In this document: positions 33,696 through 42,527 of the stretch, one piece after another | Layout: each line of letters begins with the position of its first letter | How positions within the stretch are numbered: the first letter of the stretch is position 1 | Assembly (NCBI RefSeq): GCF_004323185.1 | Contig: NZ_NAPS01000002.1 | Location: 264,154 to 318,328 of the forward strand | Source: Westiellopsis prolifica IICB1 | GTDB taxonomy: Bacteria > Cyanobacteriota > Cyanobacteriia > Cyanobacteriales > Nostocaceae | Reading direction: 5' to 3' | Length of the DNA: 54,175 nt | Translations under genes and position numbers: made by a program | Notes under the pieces: generated by a model | Databases searched by the model: none | The model's input: only the letters and a program-made list of their open reading frames with translations | Told to the model about the DNA's origin: nothing

Positions 33696-35543
33696 TCAAT
33701 TGCTAGTGTTGGGTTGCACAAAACGCTTAATGTCACCACAGGCTATATAAGACTTGCCGTCAGGAGCTATTTTGATTTCATCAACGACGTACAGCATTCC
33801 TTCCTCACGAATTGAGCGAGGAAAACGCATATTCCAATCAGGTTCATATCCGTCAGAAACTACCCTGGCGCGCAGCTTGCTGCCATCTTTCACACACTGA
33901 ACAAGAATGCCATGATTTACACTGTCAGTGGTAAGTAAGTCGGCAGCGCTGGCGGGGCCTTTAGCAGCTTTGCCAGTGCTAGTAGGCTTTGATTGTCTGG
34001 AAACAACGAAAATATCTGCTTCACCGGGTTTCGCAAAACGGTTAATTTTGCCAGATACACGATAGAAAGAGCCATCAGTTGAAAGTTCCACACCTTCAAC
34101 AACATAGCGCGCTCCCTCAGCACGAATTGCTCTGGGAAACTGCACGTTTTTAGTTGCATCGTAACCATCGGATATGACTTTGACCCGTAACTTGCCCCCT
34201 TCGCGAACACAGTATAATTCCACACCTGAACCAACTTCATTTACTGTTGGCATCGCGTATATTTCATCGCCCGCAGTTACACCACGACCCACCAGATCAC
34301 TGCGAGTACGGGTCATTGCCTGATAAGTTTGATCGCGTAGTTCTTTACGTCCAGCATTTCCCAAAGCTTTTTGGGCAATCCGTCCGGCAAAATATTCTAG
34401 CTGATCTATCTCCTCAGCAATTTCAAAATTCTCATTCAAACCTTTATTTCGCAGGTCTTGCACCAACGCCCGTAGAATTTGCTCGGCTTCTTCATGTTTA
34501 CCATGCTCTGCTAAATTGAGGGCAGTTTCTTTAGCCTTTGCAATAGTCAGACGGCTCAAATCAAGGATGATATGGCTGGAAGCAGCAAAAGCTGATTCTT
34601 CAACTGTGCCAACTTTGGCGACGACATCTGTTGTACCAGACACGCTTTGAATGATGTCATTCTGCACGACATCAGCATTGTAATGCAGTTTCATCACGGG
34701 GAATTGACCTATTTGAGCAACAGGAATCTCCAGACTTAACCCCAAAAGCTTGTCTTCGCCCTCGTAAAGTTCCCCTAAAGTAATCACAGATTGACCAAGG
34801 TGATTTTGCTCAAATTTAGCAAGACTTAAAACATCAACGAGATTAACACCATCAGCCAACTCAAGCGTGACTTTCAGATTTTGACCAACAACTGCTCTGA
34901 GGGTATCTAGCTCAATACTGAATACTTCGGTTGCTTCATCAATGCTTTGAATAAAGTAGAAGTTGCCACTAGCGGCTCTGGCCATACCAATCAGCAGATC
35001 CTCATTGAAACCCTGATCAAAACCTAATGTAGTTGTGATCATACCTTCCTCAGCTTTTTTACCTGCTGTTGCTGTGAGTACTTTAGGATCTTGAATACCC
35101 ATATTGGCGTGACCATCGGTGAGCAGCAGCACACGGTTGATTTTTTGCGGATCAAGTTGCTGTTTTACATATTCGCAACCTTTGAGCCATCCCCCAGATA
35201 AATTGGTAATACCTCCTGCATAGACCTTGCTGATAGAATTTTTCAATGCAGATTTGTTGTTTACAGGCTGGGGTGGCACAACGGTATCCACTGCATCATC
35301 GTAAACAACCACTGAAAGAATGTCATTTGCCTCAAGTTGATCGACTACAGATTCAGCAGCTTTGAGTGCATGAAACAAGGGAGCGCCAGCCATAGAGCCA
35401 GAACGATCAATTACAAGAGACAAGTTAAGATCACGTCGCCCAGACTCAGGTATGTCAGCACGAAAACGGAGCAACAAATTAGTCTTTAATGAAGAGCCGA
35501 CAGGTAATATAGCTTGGTCAAATGCGTAACTTGTTTTGATCAT
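33696..35543 (-). CDS. VWA-domain protein with duplicated C-terminal beta domain
   Basis: 615 residues. The von Willebrand A domain (about 38-215) has an intact metal site: DRSGSM at 46-51, the Thr in GGITNLSGG and the Asp in LLLTDGHAN. A beta-rich linker follows, then a helical segment (LTIAKAKETALNLAEHGKHE). Residues about 440-510 and 545-612 are two copies of one domain, each with LR(V/A)(K/R)V(I/V)SDGY, (Q/R)FPR(A/S)IR and a YVV(E/D) strand. I do not recognise that domain. No signal peptide, so probably cytoplasmic. VWA proteins often work with MoxR ATPases, but none is nearby. Convergent with the DUF6745-tail gene. Confidence 0.8.
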   Translation of the reverse strand: MIKTSYAFDQAILPVGSSLKTNLLLRFRADIPESGRRDLNLSLVIDRSGSMAGAPLFHALKAAESVVDQLEANDILSVVVYDDAVDTVVPPQPVNNKSALKNSISKVYAGGITNLSGGWLKGCEYVKQQLDPQKINRVLLLTDGHANMGIQDPKVLTATAGKKAEEGMITTTLGFDQGFNEDLLIGMARAASGNFYFIQSIDEATEVFSIELDTLRAVVGQNLKVTLELADGVNLVDVLSLAKFEQNHLGQSVITLGELYEGEDKLLGLSLEIPVAQIGQFPVMKLHYNADVVQNDIIQSVSGTTDVVAKVGTVEESAFAASSHIILDLSRLTIAKAKETALNLAEHGKHEEAEQILRALVQDLRNKGLNENFEIAEEIDQLEYFAGRIAQKALGNAGRKELRDQTYQAMTRTRSDLVGRGVTAGDEIYAMPTVNEVGSGVELYCVREGGKLRVKVISDGYDATKNVQFPRAIRAEGARYVVEGVELSTDGSFYRVSGKINRFAKPGEADIFVVSRQSKPTSTGKAAKGPASAADLLTTDSVNHGILVQCVKDGSKLRARVVSDGYEPDWNMRFPRSIREEGMLYVVDEIKIAPDGKSYIACGDIKRFVQPNTSN

Positions 35544-36052
35544 TTGTAGACTCTCAAAATTATTTTTAATTACTGGTGAGCTTTTTTAATCCGGTCACGA
35601 TCAGTGTTGCTTTTAGTTTGCCCAGTGGGTGTCAAAATCTAATTCTTTATCCTTTGTCTGTGACGAGATTTTCAAAGATTTTGATATTTCTTAACGTATT
35701 ACAAAAAATCTTCGTGCTGTACTAGGTATCTACACACTCTTCAAATTCACGTTGATCACAAAAATCATTCCATCCATAGAGAACATTAAAGCGTTTGTTC
35801 AATTTGCTTCAACGTTGCTTATTAAGCTTCCTTGATCCATAGAGAACATTAAAGCGTTTGTTCACTACGCTTCAATGTTGCTTATTAAGCTTCCTTGATC
35901 CATAGAGAACATTAAAGCGTTTGTTCACTACGCTTCAATGTTGCTTATTAACATTGAATTCATTCACAACAAACGTGAAAGCGATCAAATAACAATTAAA
36001 TTTATTACGGTTCTTGGTTGGGTGGACTATTAAAAAGTCGCGTAAATGAAGA
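35544..36052. other. Gap between VWA gene and CRISPR array
   Basis: 509 bases without a gene. It holds the 63-base tandem repeat at 35774-35955; the remainder is AT-rich. It would be the leader-distal (trailer) flank of the array if the array is read on the minus strand. Confidence 0.6.
35774..35955. repeat. 63-base tandem repeat, three copies
   Basis: Copies begin at 35774, 35837 and 35900, each starting CCATAGAGAACATTAAAGCG; the third is cut short near 35951. Every copy contains an imperfect stem, AACATTAAAGCG against CGCTTCAATGTT, with an 11-base loop. Copy 1 differs most (AATTTGCTTCAACG). Confidence 0.85.
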
Positions 36053-36712
36053 GTTTTCGTCCCCGTTAGGGGTGAAGGTAGTCTACGACAAAATTGCGTC
36101 TACAAAAATCAGCCAGGATGTAAAGACATGTTTCCGTCCCCGTTAGGGGTGAAGGTAGTCTACGACTGTTCACGAGAGTGTCTTCGAGCAATTTGTTGAA
36201 GCTCTCAAAGTTCCCGTCCCCGTTAGGGGTGAAGGTAGTCTACGACTGGATTATATATCAGACTTCTTAAAAGAAGACTGATATGGTTTCCGTCCCCGTT
36301 AGGGGTGAAGGTAGTCTACGACGTGGCAGTCCAGGAAACCAGAAAAACGTCACCATCATTCAGTTTCCGTCCCCGTTAGGGGTGAAGGTAGTCTACGACT
36401 CGTCGTTCCCACTTCCAACCGTTCTCAATGTGTCCTTCGTTTCCGTCCCCGTTAGGGGTGAAGGTAGTCTACGACTAGGGATCTAAACGATCCCAATCGT
36501 ACGCCTCACCCAAGTTTGGAGTTTCCGTCCCCGTTAGGGGTGAAGGTAGTCTACGACTCAAGATCGCGCCAATGCCTTTTTAGCTTTTCCAACAACGTGT
36601 TTCCGTCCCCGTTAGGGGTGAAGGTAGTCTACGACGACATCGAAGAAATAATTGGCGGCGGGGTATTTCTTAAGAGTTTCCGTCCCCGTTAGGGGTGAAG
36701 GTAGTCTACGAC
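36053..36712 (-). CRISPR. Orphan CRISPR array, 9 repeats and 8 spacers
   Basis: Repeat starts are at 36053, 36130, 36210, 36286, 36363, 36439, 36521, 36599 and 36676, each 37 bases. On the plus strand the repeat opens GTTTCCGTCCCCGTTAGGGG and ends GTAGTCTACGAC. Spacers are 40, 43, 39, 40, 39, 45, 41 and 40 bases. Repeat 1 has one change (C to T at position 5) and repeat 3 another (T to C at position 4); the rest are identical. On the minus strand the repeat ends with a CCCC/GGGG stem followed by the 8-base tag ACGGAAAC, like the ATTGAAAC tags of type I/III arrays, so transcription is probably from high to low coordinates. No cas gene is in the window. Confidence 0.95.
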
Positions 36713-37156
36713 CCTACCCTGTGGAAACTCTTACTATATTTACTTTTCAAGGTGCAGTTGCGCCAATGCACGGAAGTGGTGATGTAACCTAATAGTACCG
36801 TACACATGTCAAAAAACATTTAGCGTCAAAAATTACTTTCAGCTTTCATATTACAGCAAAACAGCCACGAGTAAACCTAAAAAATCTAACTTTTCTTTTA
36901 TTTACAAACTTTGACTCATTCATAGTTTTGAATCCTCACTGCGTCATTTTCACGCTTCATTTTACAATTGGTTACATTCGTCGAAAAGTAGATATTCAGT
37001 CAGTTTCAGCCTTTATACCCCCGTTGATTTCCAATCTCTAGTCTTTACAAGACTTAAAACACAAGAGCCGCATGAGGGACAGTCGCACAGTGAACAAAAG
37101 AATGGCGAACCAGTAAATATAGGCAACTGTGGGCGATTTGCGTTATACAAATAATA
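36713..37156 (-). promoter_or_regulatory. Probable CRISPR leader region
   Basis: 444 bases of AT-rich DNA beyond the last, fully conserved repeat. By the orientation argued for the array, this side is where new spacers would be added and where the array promoter should be. It also carries the promoter of the ABC exporter at 37157. No open frame is supported. Confidence 0.45.
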
Positions 37157-38992
37157 ATGAGGACTCTTCGTAAAAAACGTAACGCCCTGCGCCAATCCTT
37201 GGCAGTTTTTCGCTACAGTGGACGAGCGATCGCTTTAGTATGGAACACTAATCGCTCTCTGACGATTATTCTGGCAACTTTAACTCTGGTGGCTGGTTTA
37301 TTACCAGCAGCTATAGCTTACATCGGTAAGTTAATTGTCGATGCAGTGGTTTTTGCATCTCAAAATAATCCACAAGCTAGCAATATTGTCAATCACTCTC
37401 ATCCTCTGATTTATGTAGGAATAGAAGCGATCGCTGTAGCTTTACTTGCTTTTAGTCAGAGGGGATTGACAATTTGTCAATCGTTGTTGCGGGTATTACT
37501 CGGTCAACGGGTGAATGAATTAATCTTGGAAAAAGCCCTGACTCTAGAACTAACACAGTTTGAAGACTCGGAATTTTACGATAAACTGACAAACGCTCGC
37601 CGAGAAGCTTCCATTCGTCCCCTTTCCCTAGTCAATCGTACCTTTGGCTTGGTACAAAGCGCCCTTTCACTATTAACCTATGGCGCTTTGTTGATCAAAT
37701 TCTCAATTTGGGCAGTGGCTGTACTGATCTTAGCAGCCATGCCTGCATTTGTTGCCGAAACTAGATTTGCGGGGGAAGCGTTTCGCTTGTTTCGTTGGCG
37801 CGCACCGGAAACTCGCCAGCAGCATTATTTAGAAACCTTGGCTGCGAGAGAAGATTTTGCCAAGGAAGTCAAACTTTATCAATTGGGAGATATGTTGCTG
37901 GAACGTTACCGCAATATCTTCTATCAACTTTACGATGAAGACCGCAACTTAACGATCCGGCGGGGAATGTGGGGATATTTGCTGAGTTTGCTCAGTACGG
38001 TTGCTTTTTATATCGCCTACGCTTGGATTGTACTAGAAACCGTCGCGGGAAGAATTTCTCTCGGCGATATGACGATGTATCTCACCGTGTTTCGCCAAGG
38101 ACAGATGACTTTTTCTGGTGCTTTGACTTCGATTGGCGGAATGTACGAAGACAATTTATATCTTTCTAATCTCTACGAATTTCTCGAAGAAGAAGTAGCA
38201 CAACCAATAGGAAAAGCAACCAGAGGTGTGAAACCGGGAGATGGTATTCGGTTTGAGAATGTCACTTTTACCTATCCAGAAAGTATCCAACCTGCATTAA
38301 CAAATATTTCTTTTCACCTCAAACCAGGAGAGAAATTAGCGATTGTGGGTGAAAACGGTTCTGGTAAGACTACTTTAATTAAACTACTAACTCGACTCTA
38401 CAACCCAAGCTCTGGCAGGATTTTACTAGATGGCTTGGATTTACAAGAGTGGGATGTGGAGGTATTGCGACGACGCATCGGCGTAATTTTCCAGAACTTT
38501 GTCCGCTACCAATTTACGGTAGGAGAAAACATTGGTGTGGGTGATGTGGAACGGATGGAAGATAGGGAATTGTGGGAAATTGCTGCTGAAAAAGGTATGG
38601 CGCTACCTTTTATTGAAAAATTACCTACAGGTTTCACTACGCAATTGGGTAAGTGGTTCAAAGGCGGACAGGAACTTTCTGGAGGACAATGGCAGAAAAT
38701 TGCCCTCGCCCGTGCTTTTATGCGAACTAACGCAGATATAGTAGTCTTGGATGAGCCGACATCAGCAATGGATGCTCAAGCTGAGTATGAGATTTTCAAT
38801 CATTTTCGCACTTTAACTAAAAATCAGATGGTGTTTTTAATCTCTCACCGTTTTTCCACAGTGCGGATGGCTGACAAAATTTTGGTAATAGAAGCTGGGG
38901 AAGTGGTAGAAGAGGGAAACCACGAGGAGTTATTGCAGAATGGGGGGAGGTACGCGAGGCTGTTTTATTTGCAAGCGGCGGGGTATCAGTAG
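37157..38992 (+). CDS. ABC exporter, fused membrane and ATPase domains
   Basis: A half-size exporter of 611 residues. The membrane domain (about 30-335) has roughly six spans, beginning IILATLTLVAGLLPAAIAYI. The ATPase domain carries Walker A GENGSGKTT near 398-406, Q-loop GVIFQNFVRYQFTV, signature LSGGQWQKIALARAF, Walker B IVVLDEP and the H-loop ISHRF. The signature Q is followed by W instead of R or Q. It would act as a homodimer, or with a partner encoded elsewhere. Substrate unknown; lipid, peptide or metabolite export are possible. The gene starts next to the CRISPR leader but is a common cyanobacterial type, so a link with the array is not implied. Confidence 0.9.
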   Translation: MRTLRKKRNALRQSLAVFRYSGRAIALVWNTNRSLTIILATLTLVAGLLPAAIAYIGKLIVDAVVFASQNNPQASNIVNHSHPLIYVGIEAIAVALLAFSQRGLTICQSLLRVLLGQRVNELILEKALTLELTQFEDSEFYDKLTNARREASIRPLSLVNRTFGLVQSALSLLTYGALLIKFSIWAVAVLILAAMPAFVAETRFAGEAFRLFRWRAPETRQQHYLETLAAREDFAKEVKLYQLGDMLLERYRNIFYQLYDEDRNLTIRRGMWGYLLSLLSTVAFYIAYAWIVLETVAGRISLGDMTMYLTVFRQGQMTFSGALTSIGGMYEDNLYLSNLYEFLEEEVAQPIGKATRGVKPGDGIRFENVTFTYPESIQPALTNISFHLKPGEKLAIVGENGSGKTTLIKLLTRLYNPSSGRILLDGLDLQEWDVEVLRRRIGVIFQNFVRYQFTVGENIGVGDVERMEDRELWEIAAEKGMALPFIEKLPTGFTTQLGKWFKGGQELSGGQWQKIALARAFMRTNADIVVLDEPTSAMDAQAEYEIFNHFRTLTKNQMVFLISHRFSTVRMADKILVIEAGEVVEEGNHEELLQNGGRYARLFYLQAAGYQ

Positions 38993-39144
38993 GGAGCGGG
39001 GAAAGGGAAGACGCGGGGAGGGGGTGATGCAAAGACGCGGAGAGAGAAGAAAACGCGGAGAAGGGAAGACGTATTGCTTTTTAGCTGGAACCTACGATTT
39101 TATTCTTGAAGCTCTTTTCTATGCAGCTTCAATGTAAATTGATA

Positions 39145-39336
39145 TCACATCAATCTAGTAAGAATAAGGTACTCATTACTCTCATTTTGTTTCTGAAATT
39201 TTTGGATGGGTACAAATCCTAAGTTTTGCCAAACTTTCAAGGCTCTTTTATTAAATGCTGCAATTGTAACGCGAAGGCATTGAGGAGAAAATAATTGTCT
39301 AGCATGGTCAACTGTGGCGATCGCAACCCAAACTTC
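39145..39336 (-). pseudogene. GNAT acetyltransferase remnant (C-terminal end)
   Basis: The minus strand encodes EVWVAIATVDHARQLFSPQ, then LRVTIAAFNKRALKVWQNLG and FVPIQKF, ending ILTRLM and a TGA at 39145-39147. The AAFNKRALKVWQNLGF run is the acetyl-CoA-proximal end of a GNAT N-acetyltransferase. The frame is closed upstream by TAG at 39337-39339. Part of the missing front (LRSMLLGF, then a stop) can be seen in another frame near 39400. So only about 64 codons of a 170-residue protein survive. Confidence 0.72.
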
Positions 39337-39339
39337 CTA

Positions 39340-39731
39340 CTACTGAAGCATGATTTAAATATGTTTCAGCTTGTCAAAACCCTAATAACATACTACGCAA
39401 GCATTTTTATCAGTCGATTAATTTGCTATTATTGAGCGCGACTAACATAAATGTAACACAGGTTACTACTACATGTTAATAAAATTTGATAATATAAAAA
39501 TTAATTACTACTTCAGAAGTAGAAGGTTAAGATTTTTGTTTGCTATGTTTTTTGTGTTAATTCAAACTCATTATATCTAATGAAACAGTTAAAGGTAATT
39601 ACAATTGTTACTTCTGGAAGAGGTCTTTAAGAGTATAAAATGAGCAAGCTTAAGTCATAACAGTAAATGAAATAATTACAGGAATTTTACTACTGTCTCA
39701 CAAAGTAAAACTTTTACTTATTTGAACTGCT
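39340..39731. other. AT-rich intergenic region
   Basis: About 390 bases, strongly AT-rich. Besides out-of-frame debris of the acetyltransferase up to about 39420, nothing was recognised. The promoter of the 39732 gene must lie here. The stretch 38993-39144 on the other side of the relic is G/A-rich simple sequence (GGGAAGACGCGG units) following the ABC exporter. Confidence 0.45.
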
Positions 39732-40697
39732 ATGACCAATAATATTGTACCTAACCGTGTTTGTGAATCTGGCAACAATCATCAAACTGTAGAAATTCCT
39801 CTTTTGTTGGTGAACCTGAAAAATAGTATTTGGTTCTGGGGTATTTTTTCTTGGATGTTCGCCATCACTGATAGAGGTATGGCTGCATTTGCTGATGATT
39901 ATTTATCTGCAACAGAGATTCTACAAATATGTGCGATCTCTTTCTTATTCTTAAGTTGGTTATTTTTGAAGCCAGAAGAAAACTTAAATCATGATGATGA
40001 AGTATCGATAAGTGATCAAAATAATTTAGCTCACTATCGCCAGCAAGCAATATCTACAGTCAAAGATAGAATATTTGCTCTGCAAGATCAACATATGATC
40101 AGCCAAGTTTATACGCTACCCTTCCCCTATATCTGCCAAATCTATCATTTGTTAAATTTAAAACATCTGGAAACAGTTCACAGCTTTAGCCTGAACAATT
40201 TAAAAGTTGTTGATGTTAATCATGTTCAATCTACAACTCATGGCGGAATGCTAAAATTCCAAACAATTTTGGCTGTATCAAACCTCAATATTTTAAGAAT
40301 GTGGAGACGACCAATAGTTGAGGTAGAGTTAATACTGCATACTCCTTTTACTGTGGAATTGAGTATTCCAGTTTATAACAACAAAAAAATCATTGTTATT
40401 TTCAATGCTCTGCCTTTAAACAATAACGCGCATAAGTTTTTTGTAGATATTTACAGTGATTTAGAATGGCCTAAGCCCATAATGCAAATCCTATTACATT
40501 TTGCCTCTTGTTTAACACTGTATGAAGATTTACCCTATTTACGCGCACTTGCGAAAAGAAATATAGATCGTTTAATTAACTTAAATAGGATTTCAACTCA
40601 CAAAACAATGTGGCTATTTAGAAGATTCGTTGAACTCTATGGTTCGAGTATAGAACCTGCTGACCAATTAAGACTACTAAGCAGCTACGAAGCATAA
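39732..40697 (+). CDS. Hypothetical membrane-anchored protein
   Basis: 321 residues, family not recognised. There are two hydrophobic spans near the N-terminus, around 33-50 (IWFWGIFSWMFAI) and 63-80 (ILQICAISFLFLSWLFL), then a large soluble part. The soluble part starts with a helical segment (HYRQQAISTVKDRIFALQDQ), has a beta-rich middle (VEVELILHTPFTVELSIPVY) and ends in a helical region (DQLRLLSSYEA). No catalytic motif visible. It seems to stand alone between the acetyltransferase relic and an STRR block. Low GC and clear reading frame; a real but unassigned gene. Confidence 0.6.
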   Translation: MTNNIVPNRVCESGNNHQTVEIPLLLVNLKNSIWFWGIFSWMFAITDRGMAAFADDYLSATEILQICAISFLFLSWLFLKPEENLNHDDEVSISDQNNLAHYRQQAISTVKDRIFALQDQHMISQVYTLPFPYICQIYHLLNLKHLETVHSFSLNNLKVVDVNHVQSTTHGGMLKFQTILAVSNLNILRMWRRPIVEVELILHTPFTVELSIPVYNNKKIIVIFNALPLNNNAHKFFVDIYSDLEWPKPIMQILLHFASCLTLYEDLPYLRALAKRNIDRLINLNRISTHKTMWLFRRFVELYGSSIEPADQLRLLSSYEA

Positions 40698-40772
40698 ATT
40701 ATCAGTTATCAGTGAACAGTTAACAGTTAACAGTTTAATTTGATAACTGATAACTGATAACTGATAATTGCG
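40698..40772. repeat. ACTGATA/AACAGTT heptamer block
   Basis: Heptamers TATCAGT, AACAGTT and ACTGATA repeat in both orientations directly after the preceding stop codon, giving the transcript end strong hairpin potential. The same unit recurs at 459-478, 20569-20597 and 51731-51745. Confidence 0.8.
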
Positions 40773-40831
40773 GATACAATCGGAATGCAAGCAGAAATAG
40801 AGACAGTTCTGCATTCTGGGAGCGATCGCTA

Positions 40832-42403
40832 ATGAAATTCATTTCTGAACCGTCGATACCTGTAAAAATTCAAAAGATGAAAGAACGGGTGCGTTGGGGT
40901 AATGCAAGTCTTATCCAGCGTGGGATTGATCAAACTAGCATGGTAATCGACGATCGCAACTCGGATAATCCAGAATTTTCGTTTATGGTCATCGGTGATA
41001 GTGGGACGAAATCATATTATAAACACCATCCCCAGCGCCAAGTTGCAGAATTGATGCTTCCGCACCAACAGGAATCTAGTTTTATTTTGCATACGGGAGA
41101 TGTAATTTATGTTGTCGGTTCCCGCGAGTATTATCCGCGAAATTTTATTGAACCCTATCGCGAGTTCATCGAAGGGGGAGAAAACTACAAACGCATTCCC
41201 TATGATCGCATGGTGTTTAAAACCCCGATTTTGCCAGTACTTGGTAATCACGATTACTATGATGTACCGTTGATGTATCGGCTGTTGACAGGAACTACAC
41301 TACCACTGCGTCGCTTGTTCCGCTATAAAGATATTGAAATTGGTTGGTATGGTTCTAATCAAGGTGATGCGTATGCACGAGCGTTTATTGATTATCTGAA
41401 AGTATTCCATTCTCAAGAACAGTTAGAATTTCATCTCGACGAACACTACACCGCCAAAACAGACACAGGAAGGTGTTTACGCTACGAACCTGGACGTTTT
41501 ACCCGTTTACCCAATCGTTATTATACTTTTCGTTACGGCGGGATTGACTTTTTCGCCCTAGACTCGAATACTTTTAATGAACCATCTCCCCTACCCGCAA
41601 CCAAAGAAGGAGAAAGTAGTCGCCGTCAACTAGAAAAACGTCGCCACGAAATCGAAGACGAAGAGATGGAAATTTTGGAAGTGTGCGATCGCCTCAATCC
41701 AGATAATCCTGAAGATGCAGAAAAACTCGACGCACTCAAAGCCAAGTTATACCAAATCGACGAAGTTAAAATTGACATCGAAAAACAACTTGCATCCCAC
41801 GACGAACCAGCGATCGACTTTGAACAATTAGAATGGTTCAAGCAAAGATTGATTGCATCTTGGCATACTCAAGAAGTACGGGGAAGGGTAGTTTATTTCC
41901 ATCATCCCCCCTATGTTACCGAAGCGAGTAAATGGCATCAAGCCCAAACTTTAGCAGTGCGTCGGCGTTTGCGTTGGGTATTTGACAGTGCTGCACAAAC
42001 TCTTGGTGCTTTAACTCAAGGACGTCCGATTGTGGATTTGATTTTAAACGGTCATGCTCACTGCTTGGAATATCTCCGCACTACCGACACCGGATATGCC
42101 GATTCTCACCTCAATTGTATAATTTCCGGTGGTAGCGGTCGTCGTCCCCGTCGTCAACGAGATGAAGGGACTGAATTAATGGAGACTTTTGAATATATAG
42201 AAGAAAAACCCACTCGCAAAATTGCGGATTCGCTTTTATTTATTGGTCGCAATGGTTACGACAATTTCAAGCGCTTGCCATACTCATGTGTGCGAATTGA
42301 TGTCAGAGGGGGTACTCCACCGAAGTTTGTTGTCAAACCACTGGTTGCAGAACGGTTTCAAGGAGAGTGGTTTAATAAAGAATTGGAAAAGTTTGAGATT
42401 TGA
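40832..42403 (+). CDS. Calcineurin-like metallophosphoesterase
   Basis: A 523-residue phosphoesterase of the two-metal type. Motifs in order: FMVIGDSGTK (D56), HTGDVIYVVG, PVLGNHDYYD, HHPPYVTE and LNGHAHCLEY. A long charged helical insertion (RRQLEKRRHEIEDEEMEILE and onward, about residues 265-330) sits between the GNHD and HHPP blocks, unusual for the family and likely a coiled coil for oligomerisation or partner binding. No signal peptide, so probably cytoplasmic. The substrate is unknown; nucleotides, phosphoproteins or phospholipids are all possible. It may share a direction with the downstream COP23 gene but is 124 bases away. Confidence 0.85.
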   Translation: MKFISEPSIPVKIQKMKERVRWGNASLIQRGIDQTSMVIDDRNSDNPEFSFMVIGDSGTKSYYKHHPQRQVAELMLPHQQESSFILHTGDVIYVVGSREYYPRNFIEPYREFIEGGENYKRIPYDRMVFKTPILPVLGNHDYYDVPLMYRLLTGTTLPLRRLFRYKDIEIGWYGSNQGDAYARAFIDYLKVFHSQEQLEFHLDEHYTAKTDTGRCLRYEPGRFTRLPNRYYTFRYGGIDFFALDSNTFNEPSPLPATKEGESSRRQLEKRRHEIEDEEMEILEVCDRLNPDNPEDAEKLDALKAKLYQIDEVKIDIEKQLASHDEPAIDFEQLEWFKQRLIASWHTQEVRGRVVYFHHPPYVTEASKWHQAQTLAVRRRLRWVFDSAAQTLGALTQGRPIVDLILNGHAHCLEYLRTTDTGYADSHLNCIISGGSGRRPRRQRDEGTELMETFEYIEEKPTRKIADSLLFIGRNGYDNFKRLPYSCVRIDVRGGTPPKFVVKPLVAERFQGEWFNKELEKFEI

Positions 42404-42527
42404 AGCTTTAATAGTTTCTTGAACAAAAAACCTGATGTTTACTGATATATTTGTGCATAGTTCCGAAAAACTGCGGCTTAACGTTGTAGCTTTTTCTATT
42501 ACTGCCAGATTTGAATTAACTTAATAT

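Noticed and set aside
36283-36486. Open frame inside the CRISPR array
   Set aside because: It is made of repeats and spacers; not a gene.
36053-36712. CRISPR array of a transposon-linked (CAST type V-K) system
   Set aside because: No tnsB/tnsC/tniQ or Cas12k-like gene is in the window, and the repeat has the stem-plus-GAAAC-like tag of type I/III arrays.
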